DNA of 64,000 bases from Siphonodentalium dalli (GCA_032622095.1 CP136061.1:16740440-16804439); one strand, 5' to 3'; shown: positions 1 to 12,596, counted from the stretch's first letter. A program made the numbers and translations. The notes: generated from the sequence alone by a model not told the origin.

Positions 1-261
1 ATTGGTTTTGCTTGATCTTTTTGGATTTAAGGTCGATGAGAATTCACCATTCCGCAATGATTAGATTTCCTTATCGTAGGTTGCAGGGATAATTACACCT
101 TATCTACGAGAGCCGTTGCTCTTTGATATGAACCACCTAGTTGTTGGAAATTTATGAAGCGGCCAACACAAACGATAGCTCAAAGTCGGCCGATCTTGTT
201 TATAATTCGCTGTGCCAGCGCGGATAAAGCTACCGGCTCCACACGACGATCACTGATACAA

Positions 262-540
262 CCAGCGACGTGGATAGAGGGTCTATATTTGGGTTTGGGG
301 TGGGGTCCACATTGGAATTTCCAACTGCACTTCCCTTAATTGAAGCAGACTCATTCCCAATGAAACCCACTAAGATTGGAAAATGTCCCAACTGGTTTCA
401 GGCCACAATTTTGACCAAAATTAGAAACATGTGCTGTGGTTGGTCTCAAAACAATATATTCACAACTAATTACTGGTTGGAATATCAAACAATGAGAACA
501 ATTTCAACCTATATGAAGTGTCAAATTTCCAATTGTTTAA
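262..540. repeat. Interspersed repeat, copy 1
   Basis: This stretch matches the segment near 7745-8040 in the same order. Both have 'cgtggatagag/cgtggctagag', then 'tttccaactgcac', then 'ctaattactggttgga', then 'caatgaaaacaatt'-like sequence. The copies have diverged by many substitutions and small indels. Short open frames here are incidental. Family unknown. Confidence 0.6.
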
Positions 541-760
541 AATGATGACCAATGTTGGTGGAGTGTAAGCAAGTTTGCAATTTATTCCACCGATGTTGGT
601 GGTTTCTATATATAAGTCAAGTTGGGCGTCTTCTCAATGAAATTAACTCCCCCGCGAGGTACTGCATCCGTGCACCACTATAAACATAGTTCGTCGTGTT
701 GGGGGTTGAAGCAAACACCCATGCAACAACAACTATAATATATTATGTTATAACATCCAC

Positions 761-862
761 AGGTCCCGAGAAAAAAAAATTGACCGCACCCAACAATAAT
801 TAATCCTATAAAGGATTAAGTATTATTGGGGTGGGGTCAATTATTGTTATGTGGACCTGAGC
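761..862. repeat. Imperfect palindrome (short fold-back element)
   Basis: The left arm 'attgaccgcaccc' with 'aataattaatcc' pairs with the right arm 'ggattaagtattatt' and 'ggggtggggtcaat'. The outer 'caggtcc' pairs with 'ggacctg'. The centre is a few bases of 'tataaa'. It looks like a small snap-back MITE. No target duplication was identified. Confidence 0.65.
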
Positions 863-1202
863 AACTCACAGCAGCCATCCCGCGAGATGTCGCTGCTATG
901 ACATTGACATGTCATTCAGGCTCCTGTGGAACCGTTGAACAACTTCACGTTTTCGCGAGATGCATAAAGACGTGTCAAGTCCTTGTTTCCCGAACAGGCT
1001 TCAATATTTACCATACTATGGTATTGTTTCGTTGTGCCAGATTCGTTATTTTTGGAGTTTGCGCCATATTCGTTATTTTTGGAGTACGGTAGTGTGCTTT
1101 CAAAAACTGGAGTTTACCTTATTTCGGAGCCTCAATTTCTTAGAAATGTATGGTCAATTATTTTTTTAAACCGGCGTCTGGTCCACGACCATACCTGCTT
1201 AT

Positions 1203-1265
1203 GATCAAACACCATATCGCTATCAAACACCATATCGCTATCAAACACCATATCGCTATCAAACA
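1203..1265. repeat. Short tandem repeat, 18-bp unit
   Basis: The unit 'atcaaacaccatatcgct' is repeated about three and a half times head to tail. The rest of 863-1800 shows no gene, only AT-rich sequence with tiny open frames. Confidence 0.85.
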
Positions 1266-1799
1266 ACTTATCTCTTGTTTGTTTCATTGTGTTATTGGGG
1301 CTTACGTCGGTTCATCCGATTGAGCCATATGACGTCACTAAGTTATGGAGGAGGATGAAATACAACAAAGATGGTTCATTTCAACGGGAAAACAATCTAC
1401 CGCACGTAGAAACCACCGCCCCATGAATCAGGTTACCCACGCTCATCTGGATTCCAATCAGGACTCATATCCGTACGGACCAGGTGGTGGGAGAGCTACA
1501 GTCCCACCTCAATCGTTTTGAAAACTCAAAATTCTGGCAATTTTCGGGCAAATTGGAGATATTGTCGGTAAAATTCGGGCAAATTGAATGGTATTTCAGG
1601 GGGAAATTGCGGCAAATTACAGTACTTTTCACATTTCTATACCCGAATTATACCTATTTAAAATGAAAGTGACAATGTAGCTCAAATTGCGAAGGAGTTT
1701 ATTTTTTGCTGAACAATAAACAGAATGATAAAGAAGAAGGAAAGCCAAAAAGTTACAGTAAAGGTCTTGTATTGTGTAGATGAAATTATTTTCATTTCG

Positions 1800-2740
1800 A
1801 ACATTTCACCAATAGATGTGGGCTGCAAGGTGTGCGGATGGATTCAAATTTGAAATCCAAGATGGCTGCTGGCGTCCACTTTTTTCGGTTAAAATAGGAG
1901 ACTCCCATGTAGAGGTCATCACAAAGGTTCATTCGAATTTTGATGACGATCGGATGAGATATGTGGCCTGTATGGTGTACCGAAGGATTTAGTCATGCAA
2001 AGAGTAAATTCCAAGATGGCTGGCGGCCATGTTTTTCACAAAAGTTCGGTCAAAATAGGAGGCTCACATCTAGAGGTCACCCCGAAGATCAATATGAAGT
2101 TTGGTGATGATTTAGACATGCAAAGAGTAAAATCCAAAACGGCTGCCGGCGGCAATGTTTTTCATCGAAAATCGTTCAAATTCGATAGCTCCCATCTACA
2201 GGTGATCACAATTCGTGCTTGCAAAATTAAAAAATTATCCGACCATAAATACGGACATTAGGGTGTGCCAGTGGATTCAAGTTTGAAATCCAAGATTGCT
2301 GCTGGCGGCCATTTTTTTCATCGAAATTCGGAATTATTTTATAGCTCCCACCCCGAAGCTGCATACGTACTTTGTAAAGATCAACTAAAAATGATCCGGG
2401 CATAAATACGGGCTGTATGGTGTGCCGATGGATTCACATTAGAAATACAAGATGGCTCCCATCTATTGGTCACCATGAAATTATATATGACGTTTAGTGA
2501 AGATCGGATGAGGGTGTGCCCGTTGATTCAAATTTGAAATACAAGATGTCTGCTGGCGGCCATGTTTTTTTTATCGAATTCGGAAAATGTCGATAGCTCC
2601 CATCTATAGGCCACCCTGAAGCTACTTTAAGAAGTTTGGTGAAGATTGGATGAGGCCAGGATGCGGCTGTTGGGCGTGTCGAAGGAAATTGTTGACGGAC
2701 GCACTCACAGACGCACTTTGTAAATTGTAAAGTTGAGCTT
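1800..2740. repeat. 'Caagatggctgctgg' repeat block, copy 1
   Basis: Several diverged units contain 'atccaagatggctgctggc', 'ggccatgttttt', 'gctcccatctagaggtcacc' and 'gatgatcggatgagg'. The block ends in a 'ttgttgacggacgcactcacagacg' type tail, shown here in parts. The same family appears at 23030-24715, 28960-29290, 38050-38230 and around 39060-40040. It is non-coding; short frames in it carry stops in each unit. Function unknown. Confidence 0.75.
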
Positions 2741-3451
2741 AAAAGGTTAATTTGAATTTATTTTGTTATAGTTATGTGCAAATTCTGTGTTTCAACCATG
2801 AGTACCGGTATATCACGTAAACAAAATTGTGCAAAAAACTCTCAGCCCGCCGCCTAAAATTCGGGCACCCACGCGGCTATAATTTTCATGATCACCATCG
2901 CTGGACGATGTTGGTCTAATGCACTATGCACCTTACCAACTGTGCCACAGTTGACACCCCACCCACCCACCACGTATACTGCAATAGCAGGATCAGTTGA
3001 TTAGGCTTGAAGATCTATAATACATTCTGATTATATATCCAGTATATATGTATGGATTCTCCATCCGCTAAAAGTGCGTGTACCGGAAGATCACATTGTC
3101 ATTAGTAGTGGCGTGAAATGACCAAACGAGACATTCCCATCATGAAAACTCCACGGGTCTGTCTGGAGGGGAAATTATACCGGGGATCACGAGTCACGAG
3201 GGATTCTATTCGTCCGTCTGCGCCGGCGAACCGTAACGAGATGTGAGTGAGACGGAAGTGGCACGACCGACGGGGGAATTCTGGGTAATTACTGCTACTG
3301 ATCATGAGGTGTATAGTCCCCCAGGAGAGATTCCTCATCAGCAAATCACACATGGATGTGTTGATAATTTATTTTTCGGACATATATAGACAGGTCAAGC
3401 ATTTCACTGAGGGATAATAAATATAATGTGACTTAATGAAAAATTCAAAAG

Positions 3452-4917
3452 GGATACGTTTATTTGCCTATATACATGTGTCGTGGCACGTTAGATCTGA
3501 TACGTTTGTTTGCTATCATGTGTCGTGGCACGTTAGATCTCATACGTTTGTTTGCTAACATGTGTCTGGCACGTTAGATCTGATACGTTTATTTGCCTAC
3601 ATGACTGTGTCGTGGCACGTTAGATCTTATATATATACGTTTATTTGCCTACATGACTGTGTCGTGGCACGTTAGATCTGATACGTTTATTTGCCTACAT
3701 GTGTCGTGGCACGTTAGATCTGATACGTTTATTTGCCTACATGACTGTGTCGTGGCACGTTATATCTGATACGTTTATTTGCCTACATGACTGTGTCGTG
3801 GCACGTTAGATCTGATACGTTTGTTTGCCTACATGACTGTGTCGTGGCACGTTAGATCTGATATATATACGTTTATTTGCCTACATGACTGTGTCGTGGC
3901 ACGTTAGATCTGATACGTTTGTTTGCTAACATGTGTCTGGCACGTTAGATCTGATACGTTTATTTGCCTACATGACTGCGTCGTGGCACGTTAGATCTCA
4001 TACGTTTATTTGCTTACGTGTGTCATGGCACGTTAGATCTGATACGTTTATTTGCTTACGTGTATCATGGCACGTTAGATCTGATACGTTTATTTGCCTA
4101 CATGTGTCGTGGCACGTTAGATCTGATACGTTTATTTGCCTACATGACTGTGTCGTGGCACGTTAGATCTGATACGTTTGTTTGCTAACATGTGTCTGGC
4201 ACGTTAGATCTGATACGTTTATTTGCCTACATGACTGTGTCGTGGCACGTTAGATCTCATACGTTTATTTGCCTACATGTGTCGTGGCACGTTAGATCTG
4301 ATACGTTTATTTGCCTACATGACTGTGTCGTGGCACGTTAGATCTTATATATATACGTTTATTTGCCTACATGTGTCGTGGCACGTTAGATCTGATACGT
4401 TTATTTGCCTACATGTGTCATGGCACGTTAGATCTGATACGTTTATTTGCCTACATGTGTCGTGGCACGTTAGATCTGATACGTTTATTTGCCTACATGA
4501 CTGTGTCGTGGCTCGTTAGATCTGATACGTTTGTTTGCTAACATGTGTCTGGCACGTTAGATCTGATACGTTTATTTGCCTACATGACTGTGTCGTGGCA
4601 CGTTAGATCTCATACGTTTATTTGCCTACATGTGTCGTGGCACGTTAGATCTGATACGTTTATTTGCCTACATGACTGCGTCGTGGCACGTTAGATCTTA
4701 TATATATACGTTTATTTGCCTACATGACTGTGTCGTGGCACGTTAGATCTGATACGTTTGTTTGCTAACATGTGTCGTGGCACGTTAGATCTGATACGTT
4801 TATTTGCCTACATGACTGTGTCGTGGCACGTTAGATCTTATATATATACGTGTATTTGCCTACATGACTGTGTCGTGGCACGTTAGATATCATACGTTTA
4901 TTTGCCTACATGTGTAC
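3452..4917. repeat. Satellite array, 43-47 bp unit
   Basis: About 30 head-to-tail copies of a unit containing 'cgtggcacgttagatctgat' and 'acgtttatttgcctacat'. Length variants arise from presence or absence of 'gact' and from an inserted 'tatatatac'. A minor variant reads 'gtttgctaacatgtgtctgg'. Variant types recur in the same order across the array, which suggests higher-order amplification. Open frames inside it are satellite translations. Confidence 0.95.
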
Positions 4918-4984
4918 CGGAATTCCATAAAAGCAACATGTACTAAAGATTCAGTAAGTCGTAAAACCACAGTCCGCGATTTCG

Positions 4985-5083
4985 ATAAGTAGCTCGGTGG
5001 TCCAATGGTCATCATAGAGTGATCTACTCCTAACAACGTGATGGTGGTCTTTGCGGTCGAATTTCATTATATGTGTCTTATTG
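4985..5083 (+). repeat. Possible tRNA-derived SINE head
   Basis: The segment 'tggtccaatgg' fits an RNA polymerase III A box (TRGYNNARNNG). About 50 bp downstream, 'gcggtcgaatttc' resembles a B box. The spacing suits a tRNA-like promoter, but I cannot fold it into a full cloverleaf. A degenerate SINE is the best reading; chance is possible. Confidence 0.35.
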
Positions 5084-6590
5084 AGTGGGGGAACTTGACC
5101 GTTAACCGACTATACCTGACAGGGAGTCGATATATATTGTCAGTATGTTAATCCTGATGCTCTTATTAGACACTCTGATTCACATCCTAAGTTAGTACAA
5201 ATCATTAACACCACCGGTGTATGCTGTGCTTGAGATTTTAGAAAGCTGTGGGCGCTGACATTAACAGTGGGTGTTTTATTTATAGAATGGGAAATTCCGG
5301 TTTATTTAAAAGTCGAACTACGCGACCAGGAGGCCGAGTCCGGTAAAAGGTGTAGTTGGGAATTTCAATTTCGTTTATTGTCCTTTACATTATTATGTCA
5401 ATAATGTTGATTTTTGGTTTGTGACAAGCCATGTCAATTACCAATAACAAAATTTAAAAGATAATTTGTAAGTCTTATATTTCAACTTTTATAGATATTT
5501 TTCGTTCTGCAGCCCACTGATAGTTGTTGTTCGAGACGGCCGAGTCGGCCGCCGGTTCGTTAATTAGGTGCTGGTTGTTATTGTTATTTTAACGGAATTC
5601 TGAGTTGGTCATTCGCGAAACCAATATATTTTATATTCTATAATTAAAATCGTGGGTATATACTATAATATAGTATTATGATCTTGTTTATGGATATTGT
5701 AGGAAGGCAAATTGAGATAAAGCGATGGGATATCTCGCAGGACAACACATTTCGGGTTTTCGTGGGGTGTGTATTCGCTGGATGTCTTAAAGTTGCAGTA
5801 TGTAACCATTATGACCGCGTTAATTGCTTTCGACGTTTATGAACAATGCATGCTGTGTCATGCACTCTTGGCGGGAACACAATACCTCCGATTTTGTATC
5901 CGCATTTAGAAGCTTTCTGGTGTGGTGAATGAGAAACCTGCAGTAATAAACGTAGTTTTTGGTAATAATTTGAAGGATTAGTTGTTTTAACGGAATTCTG
6001 AGGCGGTGCATTCATGTAACCAATATATTTTATATTATAATTTATATTTATGGCTAATAATATGATCTTGGTGGTGTTACCATTTCTGATTATGGTTTTC
6101 TTGGTATATATTGTTATTCATTATGAAGTGACGTCCCCAGTCTATACAGCTCACTACCATGACGCCAGAAACTCGATCACACACATTATCAGATTCTCGC
6201 CTCAAGCGGTGACCAACTATATATATATACATTGAAAAAATGCACCTGTATGCGCTATTGGTGTAAACAATATATTCCCAATACAAAAAAAAGATTAATA
6301 TTTTAACAAAATGCTAATGGATGATTATGGGTGATCGGAATGGGATGAGACAACTAGCCTATATTGTGGCTTTTTTTGTAAGTCCTCTCCCAGGTCGCTC
6401 AAATTCCCGACCGACATAATTAAGGCCGTTCGTGCGAGTCAGACGGGATGTTTTGTTGGCGGACAATCATCAATTGTGAGCTTCAGACGGGATTTTTTGC
6501 TGTTTTTGTTGGCGGAAAATCATCAATTGTGAGCTCACTGCCGGACTTGATATCATAAAAGCACCATCAGTATGGCTGAATTGGTCACGC
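5084..6590. other. AT-rich flank with one duplicated segment
   Basis: No gene was recognised. The segment at about 5588-5645 ('taacggaattctgag', then 'ccaatatattttatatt') recurs at about 5988-6045 in direct orientation, followed in both cases by 'tatgatcttg'. The 6410-6545 stretch repeats 'cagacgggat' and 'catcaattgtgagct' twice. Confidence 0.5.
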
Positions 6591-6599
6591 TCATCAATT

Positions 6600-6904
6600 T
6601 TTGTGATAAAGTTACACAGATTCCCGAAATTGTGATAAAGTTACCCAGGTTTGCGAGAACTATGATCAAGTTACTCAGGTTAAGTAAATCTCACAATATA
6701 AATAGATGAATGCGATTTAAAAGTGACATGGGGTTCAGTGTTTGGCTATAGTGACAGCCCTCACTGAGTATAAATTAATAAATTTGAGTACTGTATGTGG
6801 TCATTTTTATCGCAAAAAATAAACATCTGGTTCTTTTACATGACATTTTATTAACCTGGTTAACTTTATCACAATTTCGGAAATCTGGGTAACTTTATCA
6901 CACA
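6600..6904. mobile_element. MITE with about 50-bp terminal inverted repeats
   Basis: The left end has 'ttgtgataaagttac' twice, with 'cagattcccgaaa' between. The right end is the inverted copy, 'gtaactttatcaca' twice with 'tttcggaaatctg' between. The interior is AT-rich and non-coding. No convincing target duplication was found, so the superfamily is open. Confidence 0.75.
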
Positions 6905-7744
6905 ACAAAAGCAGGTGAGAGACAGAAAATGACCAGTTCAGCATATATAGTACGTATTATATGTCCAAAACATGTAGATTGGACCTAGTTATATGTCAAC
7001 ATTGTCGTGATCAGGATTTTTGTTGGCGATTTCTTGCTTCTGTCGCCCAAAAGCATTAGGTAATAAAGAGCGTTCTCAACGTTGAGATTTTCTGATTGCT
7101 TTTGACGTATAACTTATCGGTGATTTTGTGGATTTTTGCGATACTTGTGACAAACGAATGATGTTATTATTGTTCAAGTTCCTTGTGCACGGTATAAGCT
7201 GAACATTGACTCGGGAAAACTGTTTTCTTTTTATGTCAACTCGAACAGGATATCTTGAAAAGATCAGACAGCAAAACGAAACGAAACTCATTTGATTACC
7301 AGAAGCTACAATCACGCCACAGCAAATATTGGGTTATAAAATCGCCAGACACGAGACTCTGATTTTCACTCATGTTTTATGCACGAGGCTCAATTCAATT
7401 AAGATATCGAGTCTAATAGCTGCAGTCGGATTTTTTATACGAGCACAAAATCGATTAATGGAAGTTAGAATTGACGTTTTAATTTGTTGTAACGGATATT
7501 TTACATGGAACTGGGATGACACGAGTCTGTAGACAGCTGTGAATCATGGCCCCGAGCACCAAGAACAATGGAATAACTGAAGTTTGACTTCATTATGAAG
7601 CTGTCTCACAGTGCACGTGGACCATGGATAATTTATTGATACACGGTGCATCTAAAACAGGTTCTTTATGTTACAGTAGGTCTTCGTTGGGATACCTACA
7701 ATCGATCTTACCAAATGCACAACTAGCCCACCCGAACAGGTCGT

Positions 7745-8040
7745 ATACAGGGACGTGGCTAGAGTCTTCGTTTGGGGGGGGGGGGGCACCTTACAATTTC
7801 CAACTGCACCCCCTCAGACCAAACTCCCAGGTTATCATAATTCCATGAGCACTCCCCCTCACTCGTTGCAACTTGCCAACTGGTACTTCATGCATGGTTC
7901 GATAATTTCCACCTGATGGCCGTTTCAAACAAAAAGTGTGATTAAAAGTAGAAAAAAAATATGCTGTTCTCGGTCTAAAAAAAAACAACTAATTACTGGT
8001 TGGAAAACAATGAAAACAATTCCAATCTATATCTGGTGTA
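7745..8040. repeat. Interspersed repeat, copy 2, with a G-run
   Basis: Second copy of the 262-540 repeat. A run of G (about 7773-7786) lies where copy 1 has mixed G/T. Open frames on either strand here are not conserved between the two copies. Confidence 0.6.
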
Positions 8041-8387
8041 ATATATCCGACTATTAAATGTTGTGTTAGGCATCAAATTTCAATGAAATTTTGAAATTGC
8101 TTATAAAGTGCAACACCTCAGCCCCTCGCCGTATACTATGCAATGTATATCTAATTCTACCAATATCATCATCCTTGCCTGGTTAAAGAGTTAGTATTGC
8201 TACATCAAGTTGGAAATTGACGACCATGCAAGCATCATCCCAATTGCCCAATACCCCGCGTGTACATGGTCGAAACTTTTGCGTTTATCGTTTGACATAG
8301 CCCGTTTCTATGGACGTAAGCGAGGTTGTGAAATCGTTCGGGATAATGCTGTTTTACGTCGAAGTTAGCGTTGTTCATCCGCTCACC

Positions 8388-9055
8388 TTACAGGCCCACA
8401 TAATTTTCGAATCATCAGATCACATTATATACAAGTTACCAGGGGCGCCGGAAGAGGGGGGGCGAGCGGGGGCAGGACTTGCCCCTTTTCTGGAGACAGA
8501 AAATGCTTTTTGTGTGTTTTAATCTCGTGTTTTTATAGCAAAATGTGACTTTTTTGGTCCAAAAGCCACCAATTTCACAAGGAATATTATTTTTTTGTCA
8601 ATTTGATCACAAAACGGCCATAAAAACCGACAAATACCATTAAAATGGGGATTTTTGCCACAATGAATTTATGGTTATTTTCCCGAGTTTGCGGAGAAAA
8701 TGCCCTTTTTTGCGGAAAAGTGCCCTTTTTGTAGGCTCTGCCCCCTGCCCTTGGATGCTTCCAGCGCCCCTGTATACAACATATTCCATATTATATACCT
8801 TTTGAAAGAGAAAGCTCCAAAACATTGTATTATCAACTTATCCAGGTGCTTAATTTTGATCAGGCTGTACTATACTGTAAACTCTATTATTCTCAATGGA
8901 AGGGGAACAACACTATCTCTTAATTTGAATTATGATGCATTGTGGATTGACAACGGGGGAAGTCTTGGGATTAATCTAAGAATCTCTATCACTTAGTGGA
9001 CACTCCTAGGCTACATCTGTTCCATATTCTGGTGGAATATATATCATTTGTGTGT
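8388..9055. mobile_element. AGGCCCA-type MITE copy, diverged
   Basis: The sequence is the reverse-orientation relative of the element at 20292-20784. Shared blocks include 'ttctcaatgga', 'gattgacaa', 'atctctatcacttagtgga' and 'attctggtggaatata'. The left end reads 'caggcccacataattttcga'. It is interrupted at 8440-8772 by another element. Open frames in it are not conserved in the sister copy, so it is treated as non-coding. Confidence 0.7.
8440..8772. mobile_element. Nested MITE with CAGGGGCGCC termini
   Basis: The ends are inverted: 'caggggcgccggaag' on the left and 'cttccagcgcccctg' on the right. The sister copy at 20.3 kb lacks this insert and reads 'attatgcacaacatat' across the site. The flanks hold 'tatacaa' on both sides, but on the left it is separated from the terminus by 'gttac'. 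The termini look hAT-like; the superfamily is inferred. Confidence 0.7.
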
Positions 9056-10184
9056 CGTAAAAACTAAAACCAAGGTAGCATGTGCGTTCAACCGCTGCCA
9101 ACCCGGTTTATAAAATAAACGAAAGTCGGTGAATATATACGAGCCGTGTTATTTGTAAGTTATTATTATGAAAAATTCCTAGAAAGTTTCAAGGAATCGA
9201 TTGTGTCAACCAGCTGTGGGATATGGATAAGTGGAGATCAAATCCCACCTGAGAATACACTCCACATATTTATGAATTAATAGAAAATATCGCTCGCAAC
9301 ATGTTAATATTGAAGCCGACGGGAAGCAGATAAGAGTTTTATTAATATGACAAGACCCGCTGGTGTTATTATCCGACAACAAAGCTTTAGTTTGTGTCCT
9401 CTGCTTTTAAATTTGCATCTCGGTACAGAATAAGGGCTGTATTCATGTTCGTGAGTGATAAAAAGTAAAGATTTCCGCTGTTGTATTTCTTCGGATGAAG
9501 TGAGAGTGTATTGTTGTTATTCATTCGATAGACCTCAAGGTCATCTTGTTTTATATACTTCTCCACAAAGGGAAAACCAGCACAACGGATACCACAATAG
9601 GTCGCTACGGATATCACTATATATATATAGGTCGATCGGAATATGCATTAGCCTTTGCCCTCAAACCTTGTCGGGTTTTCTTGTAACGTGGGTGCGCTTA
9701 CGTTTCTTGGGGATGTTGCAAAAAGGTCAGTGGTGAGGAGTCTAGATAAATATCCAGTATTCTCACCCAGTGTGCACCATACAGACGAATACTTCACTTT
9801 CTCGAGTCAATGAGGGGAAATAAACCATGCATGGAGACCCCCAACATTAGTTAAAATGTTCAGCAGGTCGAAATGTCATTCCGGCATATCAATTGGAAAA
9901 TATTTGTACTAAAAATAGGTTCAAATTGTTATGACAGTTTGATCTTCCAACCAGTATTTTGTGTTGAATTTGTTGATTTTAGACAAAAGGTCGCGTATTT
10001 ACTGGCTTTCGGTAAAATTCTGGTCTGAAATTGCCATTAATCAGAAATGTCCAGAACATCAGTTGGACATTTCTAACTTTCGGAAAGCCTGAGGTTGATC
10101 CAATCGGAAAATTCCAACTCAATGGTACAAATAGAACTACCAGGGCTTGGGTTCAATGGGGGGGGGGGGTAGTTCCAAATCCGT
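9056..10184. other. No gene recognised
   Basis: AT-rich sequence with short frames only. At 10031-10075 'tcagaaatgtccagaacatc' is followed by an inverted echo ('gttggacatttctaac'). A G-run lies at about 10158-10169. Confidence 0.5.
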
Positions 10185-10345
10185 GCCCATTCCCGTAAAC
10201 CGCTCCCCTTCCCACAAACCGCTCCCTTTCCCGCAAACCGTGTCCCTTCCCACCAACCGCGCCCATTCACGCAAACGTTGCCCCTTCCATTAAACCGAAC
10301 CCTTCCGTAAACCGAACCCCTTCCCACAAACCCTGCCCTTCTCGT
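10185..10345. repeat. Degenerate 20-22 bp tandem repeat
   Basis: About eight units of the form 'cccttcccgcaaaccg' with substitutions. The minus-strand open frame over it (glycine- and arginine-rich) comes from the repeat and is not a recognisable protein. Confidence 0.8.
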
Positions 10346-10447
10346 AAAGCATTTAGACTTAAAGGCACGGATCAATTTAGAACAGAAAGGGTTAAAGGCA
10401 CTGATGGCCCTTGGTTGTGGGTTATAATACGAGAACTAAAAGCTACC

Positions 10448-10912
10448 ATATGTGACCCGCCATATCAAATCCAGTCGTAAGTCGGGATTTTTTTTACCCT
10501 GTGCCAATGCATTCTCTTATATATGCGAGTCGACCATAGGTCGCCTCGCATATATAAGAGAATGCATTGGCCTAACAATTTTTTATCATTTGTTTTTAAA
10601 TAAATGTTTCTTACAATTTTTAGGACATAAAATAAAAAACATCCATTACCCTGCAGGGAGCCCCACACATATATAGAAGCATATAGAAGAGTGTCGTCTG
10701 CTCATGTTTGTCTGGGGCTATGTATGGGTGAAATTATAAAATTGTTAAAGAATACAAGAAAAAAATATTAAAATTGTAAAAAATTGTTAGGCCAATGCAT
10801 TCTCTTATATATGCGAGGCGACCTATGGTCGACTCGCATATATAAGAGAATGCATTGGCACAGGGTAAAAAAATCCCGACTTACGACTGGATTTGATATG
10901 GCGGGTCACATA
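10448..10912. mobile_element. Fold-back element with TATGTGACCCGCC termini, two internal hairpins
   Basis: Near-perfect inverted ends start 'atatgtgacccgccatatc' and continue through 'ccagtcgtaagtcggga' and a T-tract. Each arm then runs into a hairpin of family A (10500-10572 and 10790-10865), so each arm is itself a palindrome. The AT-rich centre of about 220 bp is non-coding. A half copy lies at 25418-25612. No transposase is encoded. Confidence 0.85.
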
Positions 10913-11262
10913 TTATGAATACGACATTATCCACAAAACACACGTGTGCCAGTCGGGCGTTTGTTTATATACAGCACATATAGAGTGTGCGATAAGCGAA
11001 AGACTCATTGCAACACCGTGGTGAATTTTCACTATGACCAATTCAAAAACCGAAATATTGAGTGGTGAGTAGTAGCGAGCGCTATAACGATATGTTGTAG
11101 CCCAATTCAAAATTCACAAACCAGAAGTGGCAGAATATCAAAACGACCATTGAGATTTGAAAATGAATACAACATTACTGGAGATGAACAATATTCTCAA
11201 CGACTTATTTTGAATGTAAATACCATTGTGACTTATTATTAAAGTAGAGTTTTTTTAGTGTT

Positions 11263-11460
11263 TGTGGGAAAAGGGGATGTTATATATCTAGAGTTCATAT
11301 TCCCACGAACTCAATATTGTAGAAGTTAGTGCCTTATATAAATGCCATAGTCAATTATTGATAAGCATCACAGACGTTGTACATACAATTCTGCTTTCTT
11401 CTCTTGAGTTCAGTTATATTAAAATCTCAGAACACAACAAACATCTTATGAAATATAACA
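11263..11460 (+). mobile_element. Probable 5' LTR and primer-binding site of a Ty3/gypsy-like element
   Basis: The segment starts with TG ('tgtgggaaaaggggatgtt'), contains a 'tataaatgcc' TATA-like motif, and ends with CA at 11460. It is followed at once by 'tggtgtcagaagt' (11461-11473), which looks like a primer-binding site because it starts with the TGG complement of a tRNA CCA end. No matching 3' LTR was found, so the LTR limits are inferred. Confidence 0.6.
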
Positions 11461-11489
11461 TGGTGTCAGAAGTATATGACTGGAGCTAC

Positions 11490-12245
11490 AGCTACATGGC
11501 CAAATATATGGACCAGCTGAGGTCCCCAGAGCCAATGAAGTTAACAGGCAATGTTGCTGATCACTGGCGAAGATGGAAAAAGCAATGGATAATCTTTTTC
11601 AGGAGCATCTGGACTTGAAAGAAAACAAGCACCAGTTTCAGTGATGACCTTCCTGAATATGATTGCATAGGATGTACTCCGAATGTACAACAACTTTTCA
11701 CATGCCGCAAGAGAGGACTCGAATGACTTGGACCTGGTAATAAGAAAATTCGAGGCATTATGTGCGTCACAAAAGAACTTGACATATGAGCGGCACTGCT
11801 TTTTTACTTGCAACTAGACATCAGGCGACACTATTGACCACTATGTCACGGAACTACGTACCAAAATTCAGACCTGTGAATTTGGGGACCTTAAAGATAG
11901 TCTCATTAAAGACCGCATCGTATGTGGCATTGATTCGGATTCTTTACGTGAAAGACTTCTCCGTGATAAGGACGTAACACAAGTGACACATGCACAACTA
12001 CAAACTTTCAAAGATGAGGATAAACTGGTTGAAACAGTTAAATCACGTCTTGGAAAGATGAGCTGATGGCAGCCAAAAACAGAGACTGTGAAAGGTGCGA
12101 TGTCTGATAATAAATACACATGGAAAATGTGGTACAGTTCACGCCAAAATGAGTTGTTCGATCTGCATATGACAAGAGATGTAACTATTGCAAAGGGTTA
12201 AATCACTACGAACGCTGTTGTTTTAAGAAGAAAACAAATAAATAA
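11490..12245 (+). pseudogene. Ty3/gypsy-like gag remnant
   Basis: Frames broken by several shifts and stops encode gag-like pieces. The N-terminal piece has 'LRSPEPMKLTGNVADHWRRW' (about 11519-11577), typical of invertebrate gypsy gag. A middle piece near 11830-12060 reads HYVTELRTK and then VCGIDSDSLRERLLRDKDV. A zinc knuckle near 12178-12220 reads CNYCKGLNHYERCC, a CX2CX4HX4C pattern. It sits directly after the putative primer-binding site, as expected for gag. The frame is disrupted and cannot give a full protein. Confidence 0.75.
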
Positions 12246-12339
12246 GTTCACGTGGTCACCGATGAAGCTGACATTGATGAACAATTGTCGTTATCTGTTG
12301 ACAGTTCTGATGCAGATTAATGGAACATTGACTTGGTGA

Positions 12340-12596
12340 TTAATGATAAATAAGACTGTTCTGTTCAAAATATATACTGGTGCACAGTGTAATGTTATTC
12401 CCAAGCGAATTCATGACCGGTTGAGCAAGGACAAAAAGTCAAAGGTCAAGCTAGTATCGTATTCTGGACACACAACGAACACTGTTGGAAAAGCTTCCTT
12501 GCTGTATTCGTACAAAGACAGAAATCATGTCTCAGATTTTCAAGTTGTCGATGGTGATGTAATGCCAGTTCTTTGACTGGAAACTTCATTAGAATT
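12340..12596 (+). pseudogene. Ty3/gypsy-like aspartic protease remnant
   Basis: The frame reads VLFKIYTGAQCNVIP, where retropepsins of this family normally have D-T-G. The catalytic Asp is replaced by Tyr (codon tac at about 12373), which should abolish activity. A stop follows PVL near 12574. The coding trace then runs to 12594, where the TTAA-flanked insertion begins, and resumes at 13463 with LVQRTYVINDSKQ. It is a dead copy. Confidence 0.75.

Noticed and set aside
826..1092. 88-codon plus-strand frame
   Set aside because: Begins in the 761-862 palindrome and ends in a 'cgttatttttggag' duplication; no domain.
3933..4519. Plus-strand frames with repeated SWHVRSDTFICLHV
   Set aside because: Satellite translations; broken wherever the unit length changes.
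3452..4917. CRISPR-like regular array
   Set aside because: Units are contiguous without unique spacers, and the DNA is animal nuclear.
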